Assembly (NCBI RefSeq): GCF_000304315.1
Contig: NC_018485.1
Location: forward strand, 218,501-282,500
Direction of reading: 5' to 3'
Source: Methylocystis sp. SC2
GTDB taxonomy: Bacteria > Pseudomonadota > Alphaproteobacteria > Rhizobiales > Beijerinckiaceae
Length of the DNA: 64,000 bases
Shown here: piece by piece, positions 17,447-26,141 of the stretch
Position numbering within the stretch: position 1 is the stretch's first letter
Layout of the letters: every line of letters begins with the position of its first letter
Made by a program: the position numbers and the translations under genes
The notes under the pieces: model-generated
What the model was told of the DNA's origin: nothing
The model's database searches: none
What the model saw: the letters and a program-made list of their open reading frames with translations, nothing else

Positions 17447-18916
17447 TCAGCCGCTCATTCGCGCCTTGATCGCGTGTTCCGCCAGAGTCTTGCCGAGCGA
17501 CCAGACGGCGGAAGGCGCCTTGTGCGCGTCGGCGATGACGGCGTCGAAGGATTGCTCGATCCAATCGCAGTCTTCATCGGAAATCGTGAGCGGCGGCAGC
17601 AGCTTGATCGTGTGATTGCCGTGTCCGGCCACTTGCGTCAGCACTTTGTGATCGCGAAACAGCGGGATCGAGATGAGCTGGCAGAACAGGCCTGAATTCA
17701 CCGTCTCCAGGAGATTCCAGGCGGCCTTCAGTTTGAACGACTTCGGCGGCCCGAATTCGACTCCGATCATAAGGCCCTTGCCGCGCACGTCGGCGACAAG
17801 CTCATAGCCGCCGGCCATCCGCTGAAACGATGCGAGCAGACGGTCGCCCGTCTTGGCCGCATTCTCGATCACCCGCTCGTTCTTGAGAACGTCCAGCGTC
17901 GCGACGCCGGCCGCCATGGCGAGATCGTTCTTGCTGAAGGTCGAGCCGTGCACGACGGCGCGATCCATGCGGTCGAAGACCTTATCGAAAATCCATTTGC
18001 GCGTGAGCACCGCTCCGACCGGCACGTGGCCGCCGGAGAGCGCCTTTGCGACGACGATCATATCGGGTTCGACGCCGGGGTAGTGATCGATGGCGAAGAA
18101 CCGGCCCGTCCGCCCGATCCCCGTCTGAATTTCGTCGGCGACGAACAGGGTTCCGTATTTGCGGCAGAGCGCCTGCGCGCCGAGAAGATAGCCCTCTTGC
18201 GGAATGTTGACGCCTTTGCCCTGGATCGGCTCGACGAAGTAGGCGGCGACGTCGCGCCCCGCCAGAGCGCGTTCGAGCGCGTCGAGATCATCGAACGCGA
18301 CCTCGCGCGCGTTCGGCAGCAGCGGTCCGAAACCCTTCTTGAAAATGTCGTCGCCGTTCATCGACAGCGAACCATAGGTCAAGCCGTGAAAGGAATGCGC
18401 GCAATGCAAGATCCCGGGGCGACCCGTCGCCGCGCGCGCGAATTTAATCGCCGCTTCAACCGCTTCGGCGCCCGAATTGGCGAAAAAGACCTTTTCCAGC
18501 CAGGGCGCGTAGCCGAGCAATTTTTCCGCGAGGACGCCGGCCAGAACTGAAACGTCAAGCTGCACGAGATTGGCGAGTTCGCCGTCGAGCACGCTGACGA
18601 GCGCGTCGCGCACCGCCGGATGGTTGCGTCCGAGCGCGAAGACTCCCCAGCCGCTGAGGAGATCGAGATAGCGGTCGCCCTTGCGGTCCCACAAATACGG
18701 CCCAAGGCCTCTGGTGAAGCCAACGTCATAACCGATCGTTTTGAGAACGCGCACCCACATTTCATTGAGGTGTTTTGTATGCAGCGAAAAGCGATCGCTC
18801 TCGCGGGCCGCCGCAAGCGCGGCGTGGTCGTAGCGAGGATCAATCCGCGCAGAACCGCTGTGGGTGGCCTGAACACTCATGGGCGCGCTCGCTGGCGCGG
18901 TCGACGAATGGGTCAT
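17447..18916 (-). CDS. hpnO: Class III aminotransferase, probable hopanoid aminotransferase HpnO
   Basis: I start at ATG 18916, behind GGAG, for 489 residues. A longer frame runs to 19063 but reads low-complexity sequence. Class III PLP motifs are clear: FFANSGAEAVEAAIKFARAA, HSFHGLTYGSLS, VADEIQTGIGRTGRFFA and AKALSGGHVPVGAV with the PLP lysine. The extended start (LHTKHLNEMWVRVLKTIGYD) and the end (AVWSLGKTL) match my memory of HpnO, which makes aminobacteriohopanetriol, a hopanoid found in type II methanotrophs. No other hopanoid gene is in the window, so another class III transaminase remains possible. Confidence 0.75.
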   Translation of the reverse strand: MTHSSTAPASAPMSVQATHSGSARIDPRYDHAALAAARESDRFSLHTKHLNEMWVRVLKTIGYDVGFTRGLGPYLWDRKGDRYLDLLSGWGVFALGRNHPAVRDALVSVLDGELANLVQLDVSVLAGVLAEKLLGYAPWLEKVFFANSGAEAVEAAIKFARAATGRPGILHCAHSFHGLTYGSLSMNGDDIFKKGFGPLLPNAREVAFDDLDALERALAGRDVAAYFVEPIQGKGVNIPQEGYLLGAQALCRKYGTLFVADEIQTGIGRTGRFFAIDHYPGVEPDMIVVAKALSGGHVPVGAVLTRKWIFDKVFDRMDRAVVHGSTFSKNDLAMAAGVATLDVLKNERVIENAAKTGDRLLASFQRMAGGYELVADVRGKGLMIGVEFGPPKSFKLKAAWNLLETVNSGLFCQLISIPLFRDHKVLTQVAGHGNHTIKLLPPLTISDEDCDWIEQSFDAVIADAHKAPSAVWSLGKTLAEHAIKARMSG

Positions 18917-19351
18917 TGGCGGCGCTCCAACCGAGGAAAAGGCGGGCGGGCGACAGGGCGCGCGACGCTCGCCGGCTTCCGATTGCGCGCCCGGGGGGCG
19001 TTTGTCAAATCCCCGCTGATGTGGCGCAGGGGCCACAGCTGCAAAGATTTTGGGCGTCCCCACCGATTTTATCCGCGACAGAATCCGCGTTTATTGCGCA
19101 ATATCGCTGCGCGCATTGTGGCGCACGCGCGCATATTTCGGTTTCAACGACAATGGCTTCGCCAATTCGCGCGGCGACGGAGGGCGTATCCACAGACATT
19201 CGCTAGTGTACAAAAATTGCCGGTTGGATGGCGCGCCGCGGGTGTTATCTTGTTAGAAGTGATTCATGAGCGACGCGGGGTGATTCGCGCTTCAGGACAA
19301 TCGCCAGCGCGCGCCAATCGAATGCTCTGGATCAGCACGGGGAGTTGGTCG
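18917..19351. other. Intergenic region between hpnO and a cold-shock gene
   Basis: This 435-base gap between divergent genes holds no supported gene. The stretch 19200-19260 has a promoter-like feel (TTGCCGG then TTATCT about 20 bases on), placing a possible start well upstream of the cold-shock gene and leaving a long 5' leader, as is common for cold-shock mRNAs. Confidence 0.35.
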
Positions 19352-19933
19352 GTGAGCGCTAAAGTGACTTTTCAGGATGATTTGACGGCGAGCGCGACAG
19401 AATCCGATGAGACCGGTCTCGAATTGGTCGAAGTCGCGGGACGGATTAAATGGTTCGATGTCGCCAAGGGCTACGGTTTCGTCGTGCCCGACGACGGCTC
19501 CGACGACATTCTCCTGCATGTCACCATTCTCCGCCGCAGCGGTATGCAGACGGCCTTTGAAGGCGCGCGCGTCGTCTGCGAGGCGCAGAAGCGCGTCAAG
19601 GGCATGCAGGTCTTTCGCGTCATCGCGATGGACGAGTCCACCGCGGTGCATCCGTCACAATCATGCGCCGGGCGCACCCACGTCCAGATTGTCCCGACAA
19701 GCGGCTATGAGATCGCCATCGTCAAATGGTTCAACCGCATGAAGGGATTCGGCTTCCTGACGCGCGGCGAAGGCACCGAAGACATTTTTCTGCACATGGA
19801 GACGGTGCGCCGCTACGGCATGACCGAACTCAAGCCCGGCGATAGCGTCCTCGTGCGTTACGGCGGCGGTCCCAAGGGCTTGATGGCGGCCGAAGTGCGG
19901 CCGCTCGACGCCAAAAGCGTTCCGTCGCACTGA
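19352..19933 (+). CDS. Double cold-shock domain protein
   Basis: This 193-residue protein starts at GTG 19352, placed seven bases after GGGGAG; an ATG at 19322 is in frame but has no ribosome site. It contains two cold-shock domains. The first is near residues 30-95 (GRIKWFDVAKGYGFVVPDD, then DDILLHVTIL). The second is near 125-190 (IVKWFNRMKGFGFLTR, then EDIFLHMETV). The RNA-binding motifs RNP1 (GYGFV, GFGFL) and RNP2 (ILLHV, IFLHM) are present in both. Two-domain forms are common in Rhizobiales. They bind single-stranded RNA or DNA. Confidence 0.9.
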   Translation: MSAKVTFQDDLTASATESDETGLELVEVAGRIKWFDVAKGYGFVVPDDGSDDILLHVTILRRSGMQTAFEGARVVCEAQKRVKGMQVFRVIAMDESTAVHPSQSCAGRTHVQIVPTSGYEIAIVKWFNRMKGFGFLTRGEGTEDIFLHMETVRRYGMTELKPGDSVLVRYGGGPKGLMAAEVRPLDAKSVPSH

Positions 19934-19973
19934 AGCGTCGATGCTGCGCAAGGCTCTTAGGAGCCCCACCCGA

Positions 19974-20435
19974 ATGAGAGCGGCGCAAATTCTCCGCACA
20001 ATGATCCTGTCGCTCTTGCTGGCGCTGGTCGCGTCGACGGTCGCGCGGGCCGAGTCCGCGGTTGAAGTCATGCGCATCGTGACGGCGACGGGGGAGCATG
20101 ACTTCAAGGTTGAAGTCGTGGACACGCCCAAGGCGCGCGCCCGCGGGCTCATGTTCCGCAAGTCGATGCCCGCCAATCACGGCATGCTGTTCGAATTCCA
20201 GGCCGAGGGGCCTGTTTCGATGTGGATGAAAAATACCTACATTCCGCTCGACATGGTGTTCATCGGGCGCGACGGGCGGGTGGTGGGCGTGGCAGCCGAC
20301 ACGACGCCGATGTCGGAACGCATCATAACTTCGCCTGAGCCGGCCTATGCGGTGCTGGAGCTGAACGCCGGCGCCGCGCGGAAAATGTCGCTCGCGCCCG
20401 GAGACCAGGTGCGGCACCGGATATTCAAGCGCTAG
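19974..20435 (+). CDS. DUF192 family secreted protein
   Basis: This 153-residue protein starts at ATG 19974 after AGGAG at 19960. A signal peptide covers residues 1-23 (LLLALVASTVARA). The DUF192 domain follows: EVVDTPKARARGLMFRKSMP, GMLFEF, SMWMKNTYIPLDMVFI and the ELNAG block near the end. The function of the family is not established. It is 40 bases after the cold-shock gene on the same strand and may be cotranscribed. Confidence 0.88.
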   Translation: MRAAQILRTMILSLLLALVASTVARAESAVEVMRIVTATGEHDFKVEVVDTPKARARGLMFRKSMPANHGMLFEFQAEGPVSMWMKNTYIPLDMVFIGRDGRVVGVAADTTPMSERIITSPEPAYAVLELNAGAARKMSLAPGDQVRHRIFKR

Positions 20436-20518
20436 CCGCATTCCCTTGTGAGGGGCGGCCGTGCGTGGTAGCGAATTTCGAGCGAGGGCAGGGCCGTCAT
20501 GGGCGCGGCTTGGTCCGG

Positions 20519-20595
20519 CGGGGTATAGCGCAGCCTGGTAGCGCGGAAGTTTTGGGTACTTCAGGTCGCAGGTTCGAATCCTGCTGCCCCGACCA
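20519..20595 (+). tRNA. tRNA-Pro (TGG)
   Basis: The 77-base gene folds as a full cloverleaf: acceptor CGGGGTA with TGCCCCG, anticodon stem GAAGT/ACTTC with loop TTTGGGT (anticodon TGG), T arm GCAGGTTCGAATCCTGC, and an encoded CCA. Confidence 0.97.
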
Positions 20596-20659
20596 GCGCG
20601 AAGACCGCCGCACGCCGCTCTCATGACGCGTCTACGCGCGCAGCCAACGACGAGGCCAT

Positions 20660-20968
20660 ATGACCGCACGCATCTATCTTCCGGCGCCGAGCGCCACTCA
20701 ATCCGGTCCGGGGTCGGACATGTGGCGGCTCGACTTCGAGCCGGAGCTTCCGCGCAGCATCGAGCCGCTCATGGGCTGGACGAGCTCGGCGGACATGCGC
20801 CAGCAGGTCAGGCTCAATTTTTCCACCAAGGAGGAGGCGATCGCCTACGCCGAGCGCAATGGGCTCCCCTATCGGCTCGAAGAGCCCAAGCCCAATCTGG
20901 CGGCGCGGCGCGGCGCATCCTATTCAGATAATTTCAAGACCAGCCGCATCGGTCTCTGGACGCATTGA
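20660..20968 (+). CDS. NDUFS4-like complex I accessory subunit
   Basis: This 102-residue protein has the ETC_C1_NDUFS4 domain known from mitochondria and alphaproteobacteria: ARIYLPAPSATQSG at the start, then W-RLDFEPE, LMGWTSSADMRQQV, LNFSTKEEAIAYAERNG and the C-terminal SYSDNFKTSRIGLWTH. In mitochondria NDUFS4 stabilises the NADH-binding module of complex I. The alphaproteobacterial copy is encoded apart from the nuo operon, as here, flanked by tRNA genes. Confidence 0.88.
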   Translation: MTARIYLPAPSATQSGPGSDMWRLDFEPELPRSIEPLMGWTSSADMRQQVRLNFSTKEEAIAYAERNGLPYRLEEPKPNLAARRGASYSDNFKTSRIGLWTH

Positions 20969-20977
20969 GGCTGTTTC

Positions 20978-21054
20978 GGCCCCGTAGCTCAGCCGGATAG
21001 AGCAACTGCCTTCTAAGCAGTAGGTCGCAGGTTCGAATCCTGCCGGGGTCGCCA
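20978..21054 (+). tRNA. tRNA-Arg (TCT)
   Basis: The 77-base cloverleaf has acceptor GGCCCCG with CGGGGTC, anticodon stem ACTGC/GCAGT, loop CTTCTAA (anticodon TCT, reads AGA/AGG), T arm GCAGGTTCGAATCCTGC, and an encoded CCA. Confidence 0.97.
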
Positions 21055-21134
21055 TATATGACTACCCTGTCGGGCGCTGCTGGCGCCGCGTTGGCCGAAC
21101 TGATACGGTCCGCGGCGAAAGCTGCGCCATCGAC

Positions 21135-21211
21135 GGCTCCGTAGCTCAGCTGGATAGAGCAACTGCCTTCGAAGCAGTAGGTCGCAGGTTCGAATCCTGC
21201 CGGGGTCGCCA
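21135..21211 (+). tRNA. tRNA-Arg (TCG)
   Basis: The gene is identical to the previous tRNA except for three bases: acceptor position 4 (C to T), one D-loop base (C to T) and the last anticodon base (T to G). The anticodon loop is CTTCGAA, so the anticodon is TCG, which reads CGA. Acceptor pair 4-69 becomes a T-G wobble. The fold is otherwise intact and CCA is encoded. Confidence 0.95.
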
Positions 21212-21239
21212 GTCGAAGTTGAGTAGACGGGGACGGCGA

Positions 21240-21983
21240 ATGCGGCTCAACCGCCAAGGTGCGACAGGGATCGCCGGCGCTCTGGCTTTCGCTTTGGCGT
21301 TTGTCTCACCCCTGGACGCTTTGGCTCAAGGCGAATTTCTCGATTTCCTCTTTGGGCCCGATCAATCTCCGGGGTTCTCGTCCCACCGCTCCTGGCGGAC
21401 GATGCGTGCGCGCTCGCGGCAACCGAGGCGCGCGCCGAAGACGTCTGTTCATTACGCTAAACCCGAACCCGGCGGCGCCTCCGACACGGACTCGATGTCC
21501 GGCGGCGGCTACTGCGTGCGCGCCTGCGACGGCTATTATTTTCCCCTCGTCAAATTATCGCGCATTTCCGGCCAGCAATCCTGCGAATTCGCCTGTCCGT
21601 CAGGGCGCGTGCAGCTCTATCAAGGCGCAAGCATCGAGCAGGCGCGCAACGCCAAAGGTCAGCTCTATTCGGCGCTTCCGGCGGCGTTCCGCTTTCGCGA
21701 CAGGCTGACTGCGGGATGCGCGTGCAACGATCCGGCCGCGTCTCGCGCCTATTACCTTGGGCTGTCCCGCCGGGATCCGACATTGCAGACCGGCGATATC
21801 GTCGTCGGCGAGAAGGGCGCTTTCATTTACAGCCGCTCAAGCCTTGTGAGCGTCAGTCACGCCTCGCGCCAGGTCAGGGCGCGGTTACGAGGCGTGCTGC
21901 CGCGCAACCTCGCGCTGGATGCGGCGAACGCCTCCCGTGACGGCGCCGTCGCGCTGAACAAAACGCAGCGTCCGGCAAAATAG
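21240..21983 (+). CDS. DUF2865 secreted protein
   Basis: This 247-residue protein starts at ATG 21240, 28 bases after the tRNA-Arg(TCG) CCA end. A TTG at 21219 is in frame but less likely. A signal peptide spans residues 1-29 (FALAFVSPLDALA). The DUF2865 core is near residues 90-175: GGYCVRACDGYYFPL, CEFACPSGRVQLY and a late CACND Cys pair. The six Cys probably form disulfides. The family is confined to Rhizobiales and has no known function. Confidence 0.85.
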   Translation: MRLNRQGATGIAGALAFALAFVSPLDALAQGEFLDFLFGPDQSPGFSSHRSWRTMRARSRQPRRAPKTSVHYAKPEPGGASDTDSMSGGGYCVRACDGYYFPLVKLSRISGQQSCEFACPSGRVQLYQGASIEQARNAKGQLYSALPAAFRFRDRLTAGCACNDPAASRAYYLGLSRRDPTLQTGDIVVGEKGAFIYSRSSLVSVSHASRQVRARLRGVLPRNLALDAANASRDGAVALNKTQRPAK

Positions 21984-22090
21984 ACGCGGCCTCGGCTCTG
22001 CGGCGCTTTACACTCGACGCCGCGCCGGCTATGTGCCGCGGGCTCATTTATGACGTTTTTGTGACGAGCTGCCGGGGAGGCGAGAGCGCC

Positions 22091-22735
22091 ATGCTGTCTT
22101 GGTTTCAGGCGCTCATGCCGAGAGAGGAGCGCTTCTTCGATCTTTTCGAGCGGCATGCGGAGACGCTCGTCGCCGGATCCCGCGCCTTGCGCGAATTGCT
22201 GAACGGGGGCGACCGCGTGCTCGTCTGCAGCCAAGAAATCCGTCGTCAGGAGCATGAGGCCGACGCCATCGTCCGCGAGGCCCATCTGGCGGTTCGCCGC
22301 ACATTCATCACGCCGTTCGATCGCAGCGACATCCGTGACCTGGTCACCGCGATGGACGACGCGATCGACCAAATGCATCAAACGGCGAAGGCGACGCTGC
22401 TCTACGAGACGCGAGATTTCGAACCTGGCATGCGTCGCATGGGCGATATAATCGTCCAGTCGGCGGAACTCACGCGCAGCGCCATACCCTTGTTGCGCTT
22501 GATGCGCCAGAATGCCGGCAGGCTCAACGCTTTCAGCGAGGAGATCACCCGCATTGAGGACGAGGCCGACGCCATTCACGATCAGGGCTTGAAGGAGCTG
22601 TTTCTGGCGCACCGCCACAAAGACCCGATGGCGTTCATCGTCGGGGCGGAAATCTACGGCCATCTCGAACGAGTCGTCGACGGCTTCGAGGACGTCGCCG
22701 ACCGCGTCGCCGGCATCGTCATCGAGCATACTTAG
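22091..22735 (+). CDS. DUF47 (PhoU-like) phosphate transport regulator
   Basis: This 214-residue all-helical protein starts at ATG 22091 (MLSWFQALMPREERFFDLFERH, the usual DUF47 opening). The heptad-rich helices contain the acidic metal-binding patterns EHEADAI near residues 56-62 and EDEADAIHD near 156-164, as in PhoU. DUF47 proteins are encoded next to Pit transporters and are thought to control them. That is the case here, nine bases upstream of the transporter. Confidence 0.88.
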   Translation: MLSWFQALMPREERFFDLFERHAETLVAGSRALRELLNGGDRVLVCSQEIRRQEHEADAIVREAHLAVRRTFITPFDRSDIRDLVTAMDDAIDQMHQTAKATLLYETRDFEPGMRRMGDIIVQSAELTRSAIPLLRLMRQNAGRLNAFSEEITRIEDEADAIHDQGLKELFLAHRHKDPMAFIVGAEIYGHLERVVDGFEDVADRVAGIVIEHT

Positions 22736-22744
22736 GGACGACGC

Positions 22745-23743
22745 TTGCAGAACTTTTCATCGTATCTGATTGGGCTTATCGCGGTCGCTCTGATCTTCGA
22801 TTTCCTGAACGGTCTGCACGACGCCGCCAATTCGATCGCGACGATCGTCTCGACCCGCGTTCTACGTCCGCAATTCGCAGTGGCCTGGGCCGCCTTCTTC
22901 AACTTTATCGCCTTCGTTTTTTTTGGGCTTCACGTGGCGCAAACTGTGGGCGCGGGCATCGTCTCGCCTAATATCGTCGATGATTTCGTGGTGTTCGGCG
23001 CGCTGATGGGGGCGATCGTCTGGAATTTGATCACATGGGGATTGGGCATTCCGTCCTCGAGTTCGCACGCCCTCGTCGGCGGCCTCGTGGGCGCCGGCGT
23101 GGCCAAGGTCGGCGCTTCGGCGATCGTGTGGGACGGACTGCTCAAGACCAGCGTCGCGATCGTATTATCGCCGGCGCTCGGGTTCGTTCTGGCGCTGGCG
23201 CTGATCCTGCTCGTGTCCTGGATCTTCGTGCGACGGACGCCGGGCGGCGTCGATGCGCTGTTTCGCGTCCTGCAATTCGCCTCGGCCTCGCTTTATTCGC
23301 TGGGCCATGGCGGCAATGACGCGCAGAAAACCATGGGGGTGATCGCGGTGCTCCTCTATTCGCATGGGGCCCTCGGCGGCGAGTTCTACGTGCCCTTTTG
23401 GGTCGTCATCGCGTGTCAGGCGGCGATGGGCCTTGGCACCTTGTTTGGCGGATGGCGGATCGTGCGCACAATGGGATCCAGGATCACCCGCTTAACGCCG
23501 GTGCAAGGCTTCTGCGCCGAGACGGGAGGCGCCATCACTCTGTTTCTCGCGACGGCGCTGGGCGTTCCGGTGTCGACGACGCATACGATCACCGGCGCGA
23601 TCATTGGCGTGGGCGCGTCGCGGCGCGTCGCGGCGGTGCGCTGGAATGTCGCGAAGGACATCGTCGTCGCCTGGGTCATCACCATGCCGATGGCCGCCTT
23701 TTTCGCGGCGACCTTCTATGCGCTTGCGAGGTTCGCGGCATGA
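22745..23743 (+). CDS. pit: Low-affinity inorganic phosphate transporter, Pit family
   Basis: This 332-residue membrane protein has about ten transmembrane segments and the two inverted PHO4 repeats, each with the GxxDAxxS/T signature: FLNGLHDAANSIAT near residues 20-33 and LGHGGNDAQKTMG near 184-196. Two serine-rich hinges, IPSSSSHALVGG and VPVSTTHTITGAIIG, are also typical. It starts with TTG at 22745 after AGGGAC. Pit carriers move metal-phosphate complexes with protons. It forms one unit with the DUF47 gene upstream and the Nudix gene, which overlaps it by ATGA. Confidence 0.9.
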   Translation: MQNFSSYLIGLIAVALIFDFLNGLHDAANSIATIVSTRVLRPQFAVAWAAFFNFIAFVFFGLHVAQTVGAGIVSPNIVDDFVVFGALMGAIVWNLITWGLGIPSSSSHALVGGLVGAGVAKVGASAIVWDGLLKTSVAIVLSPALGFVLALALILLVSWIFVRRTPGGVDALFRVLQFASASLYSLGHGGNDAQKTMGVIAVLLYSHGALGGEFYVPFWVVIACQAAMGLGTLFGGWRIVRTMGSRITRLTPVQGFCAETGGAITLFLATALGVPVSTTHTITGAIIGVGASRRVAAVRWNVAKDIVVAWVITMPMAAFFAATFYALARFAA

Positions 23744-24207
23744 AGGCGGCCAAAACGAAGAAGAAGCGCGTCGGCGCGGGTTCTGTCCTTCGCACGCAAT
23801 ACGCGGCCTTACCTTGGCGAATCAATAATGGGCGCATTGAGATCATGCTGGTCACCTCCCGCGACACAAAGCGCTGGGTGATACCGAAGGGCTGGCCGAT
23901 GAAAGGCCGCAAACCGCATATCGTCGCGGCGATCGAAGCGGTGCAGGAGGCCGGCCTCATCGGCAAAATGGACAAAGCGAAGCTCGGCGATTTCCGCTAT
24001 GAAAAACGCCTCGACAGCGGCGCGACGGTCGACTGCTGCGTCGAAGTCTTTTCTCTGCGCGTACAAAGGCAGCGCAAGAAATGGCGTGAGAAGAAGCAGC
24101 GCGCCACCCGATGGTTCGAATGCGCCGTCGCCGCCGGACTCGTCGAGGAGCCGGAACTGCGCGACCTGATGCTGGGCTTTTGTAGGGCGCTGTCGCAGCA
24201 AAAATGA
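23740..24207 (+). CDS. Nudix hydrolase with altered Nudix box
   Basis: This 155-residue protein starts at ATG 23740, overlapping the pit stop as ATGA. It resembles the DIPP-type Nudix proteins of Rhizobiales: a basic N-terminus, AALPWRINNGRIEIMLVTSR, and WVIPKGWPMKGRKP. The Nudix box then reads AAIEAVQEAGLIG, where the family has A-REAxEEAG: the Arg is Ile and one of the metal-binding Glu is Gln. Two other Glu remain. Activity may be lower or different. The gene context suggests phosphate or polyphosphate-related metabolism, which is inference. Confidence 0.8.
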   Translation: MKAAKTKKKRVGAGSVLRTQYAALPWRINNGRIEIMLVTSRDTKRWVIPKGWPMKGRKPHIVAAIEAVQEAGLIGKMDKAKLGDFRYEKRLDSGATVDCCVEVFSLRVQRQRKKWREKKQRATRWFECAVAAGLVEEPELRDLMLGFCRALSQQK

Positions 24208-24238
24208 TGAGAGCGAAGGTCCGCATCGTTCGAGCGCG

Positions 24239-25870
24239 TCACGAATCGGCGTCGCCGGTTTGATGTAACGCTCCTGCCGATGCCGGAGGCATGCGGGCGT
24301 ATTGAAGACGTGTCGTCCGATCGATCTTTGGAGATCCCTCGTCGTCGCCGGTCCGTGCGGCGCGTCTCGCCCGCGCATGGCCGGACCGCTCCGGGCAGGC
24401 GCCGCCGCATCCAGCTTTGGGCGCGCTGTCGGCGCCTCTGCGATCGGCGTCACGACTCCTGAGCGAAGGAACGAGCAGTTTGCAATTCCTGCGGCAGGCT
24501 TCGTCCGAGGCGCCGCCGTCCGTCGCCGCGACATTTGCCGCTTCCATGGATCCCTTGCCGGTCTCCTGAACGAAAATCCGCGAAAGATCCCGCGGATCGA
24601 ATTTGACCGCCACGCGTTCGCGTCCTTCTCGATGCAGCCGAGCGAGCCCCGGCGACCAGAATGTTTCTCCAAGCACGCTGACGCCGCTTGAACTGAGGGC
24701 GCAGACGGCGTCGGGCAGGAGGGACAGTCGAAAGCGCATGCAATCTTGCGGCGCGCGCAGCGGCGCCGCCGCTACGGCCTCCCGCCAGCCGTCGAGCGGC
24801 GTGCGTCCCGTGTCCTTGTGCGCACGATGATGATAATCATTGACGAGGCCGTCGCCGACGGCGAATTCCAGTTCGCGTATGTCGCGCGCCAGCGCGCGTC
24901 GCAGATGACGCGGCGCTCTCGGCGTCCAGCTGACTCCATTGGCCTTGGCGACGGCGACTTTGCCGAATCGGCCGCCGAACATATGCGTGGCGCGCACGCC
25001 AAAAACGCTTGAACGGATCGATTCGGACGCCGTCGCGATTCCCTGATCGCGCCAGGCGCGCGCCAATTGGCGAAAACCGAAAATGCTTTGCGGGTCGATG
25101 GCGATGGTTTCAGGTAGCCCGGCGGCGGGCCAATCGCCAGTGAGCCCGCGCGCGTTCATCCAGCGCGCCTTGTCGCAAACGGCGTGCAGCAGACACAGGC
25201 TGAGCGAGACGCGCGACGGCGGCGCCAGCGAAAGGTGAAAGCCGGCGATCATGCGCGTATTGGCGTCGATGGCCAAAGTCAGCCAGGGATAGCCTGTTTC
25301 GCCCGTCCGCTCGTCGACGACATAGTCTTCGATCTTTACGTGATCGAAGTAAACGATCTGCAGCGGCCGTTCCGGAATGTCGCTCAGCCGCATTTGAGCC
25401 AAGTCCCGTGAGCCATGGTCCAATCAGTTCGCGACGCCGCACGCGCCGCGACCGCGACTCTCGAAGTCTCGCAGACGCTTGCGAATGGTGCGCCAGTTCG
25501 GCGGCGCCAGAAGCTCTTCGCCGCAGCGCTGGTGGATGTCCTGGACCAGCGCCCTGAATTTCGGCCGAAGCGCGTGCGAATAATGCGCTTTGATCGCCTC
25601 CTGGATGAGCTGCTCGCGGCGCGGATCGAGACAGCGCGCGCCTTTCGGACGGCCCACCGGACGCCTCCAGGGCGCCGTGACGGCCCCGCAGGTGCGAAAT
25701 GTCTTCATCATGCGATAGGCGGTCGCGCGGCTGACGCCCAAATCCTTTTTGAGCTCCTCAATGATCTCCTTGGAAGGCTTGTCCACAATGCCGCTCAGCA
25801 GCTGGCGGAGAGAATCTTCACGCCGCTTGCGATAATTCAACTGATGGTCTTCTTCAGAGTTTCCGCTCAT
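24239..25870 (-). pseudogene. Mu/TniA-type transposase, inactivated
   Basis: One reading frame is split by a single TGA at 25424-25426. Upstream (start 25870) are 148 codons with a helix-turn-helix (GVSRATAYRMMKTF) and RPVGRPKGARCLDPR, typical of TniA/TnsB/Mu transposases. Downstream are 394 codons with the integrase-like core: IVYFDH (first Asp), YPWLTLAIDANTRMIAGFHL, ETIAIDPQS (second Asp) and NDYHHRAHKDTGRTPLDGW. Where the catalytic Glu is expected (family FGGHIER) the sequence is FGGRFGK, so it is lost. The last 100 residues look out of frame with the family. The gene must be dead. It lies between the phosphate unit and the pmo locus. Confidence 0.75.
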
Positions 25871-26141
25871 TTATTTTTCTCTTTTATACTCTTCGGGCCA
25901 CCTTGTAATTTTGCTTTGCGTTAGATCGTCGCTGCTTTTTCTTGCCTCCTGTCGGGCGTGATCGTTCACGTCAAAGACATTGGTTCGTATGGAGATATTC
26001 TGCCTGCGAGGCGCGACGTTTTGGCGACGCGCACGCCATTCGCCCCTGCGTTTTCGCTCTCTCCGCAGTCCGCGCGCGGACAGGATCGTCCCAACTCGAG
26101 GGGGATCAAGTTGGGACGATCGTTCGCGCCGGGGAGGGCGG
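25871..26141. other. Intergenic region upstream of the dead transposase
   Basis: No gene is seen. The stretch holds the former promoter side of the transposase and a perfect inverted repeat at 26084-26121. The part at 25871-25960 is T-rich. Confidence 0.4.
26084..26121. repeat. Perfect 13-base inverted repeat
   Basis: Arms GATCGTCCCAACT (26084-26096) and AGTTGGGACGATC (26109-26121) enclose 12 bases. It lies 20 bases downstream of the stop of the minus-strand small membrane protein gene, where a terminator or mRNA 3' hairpin would be. No T run follows, so a transposon end or protein site is also possible. Confidence 0.6.

Noticed and set aside
20978..21211. tRNA genes as an integration site for a genomic island
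   Set aside because: No integrase and no partial tRNA copy is found downstream; the following genes (DUF2865, phosphate unit) are typical of the order.
25424..25426. Programmed read-through or selenocysteine at the transposase TGA
   Set aside because: No selenocysteine element is visible, and the missing catalytic Glu shows the gene is decayed.
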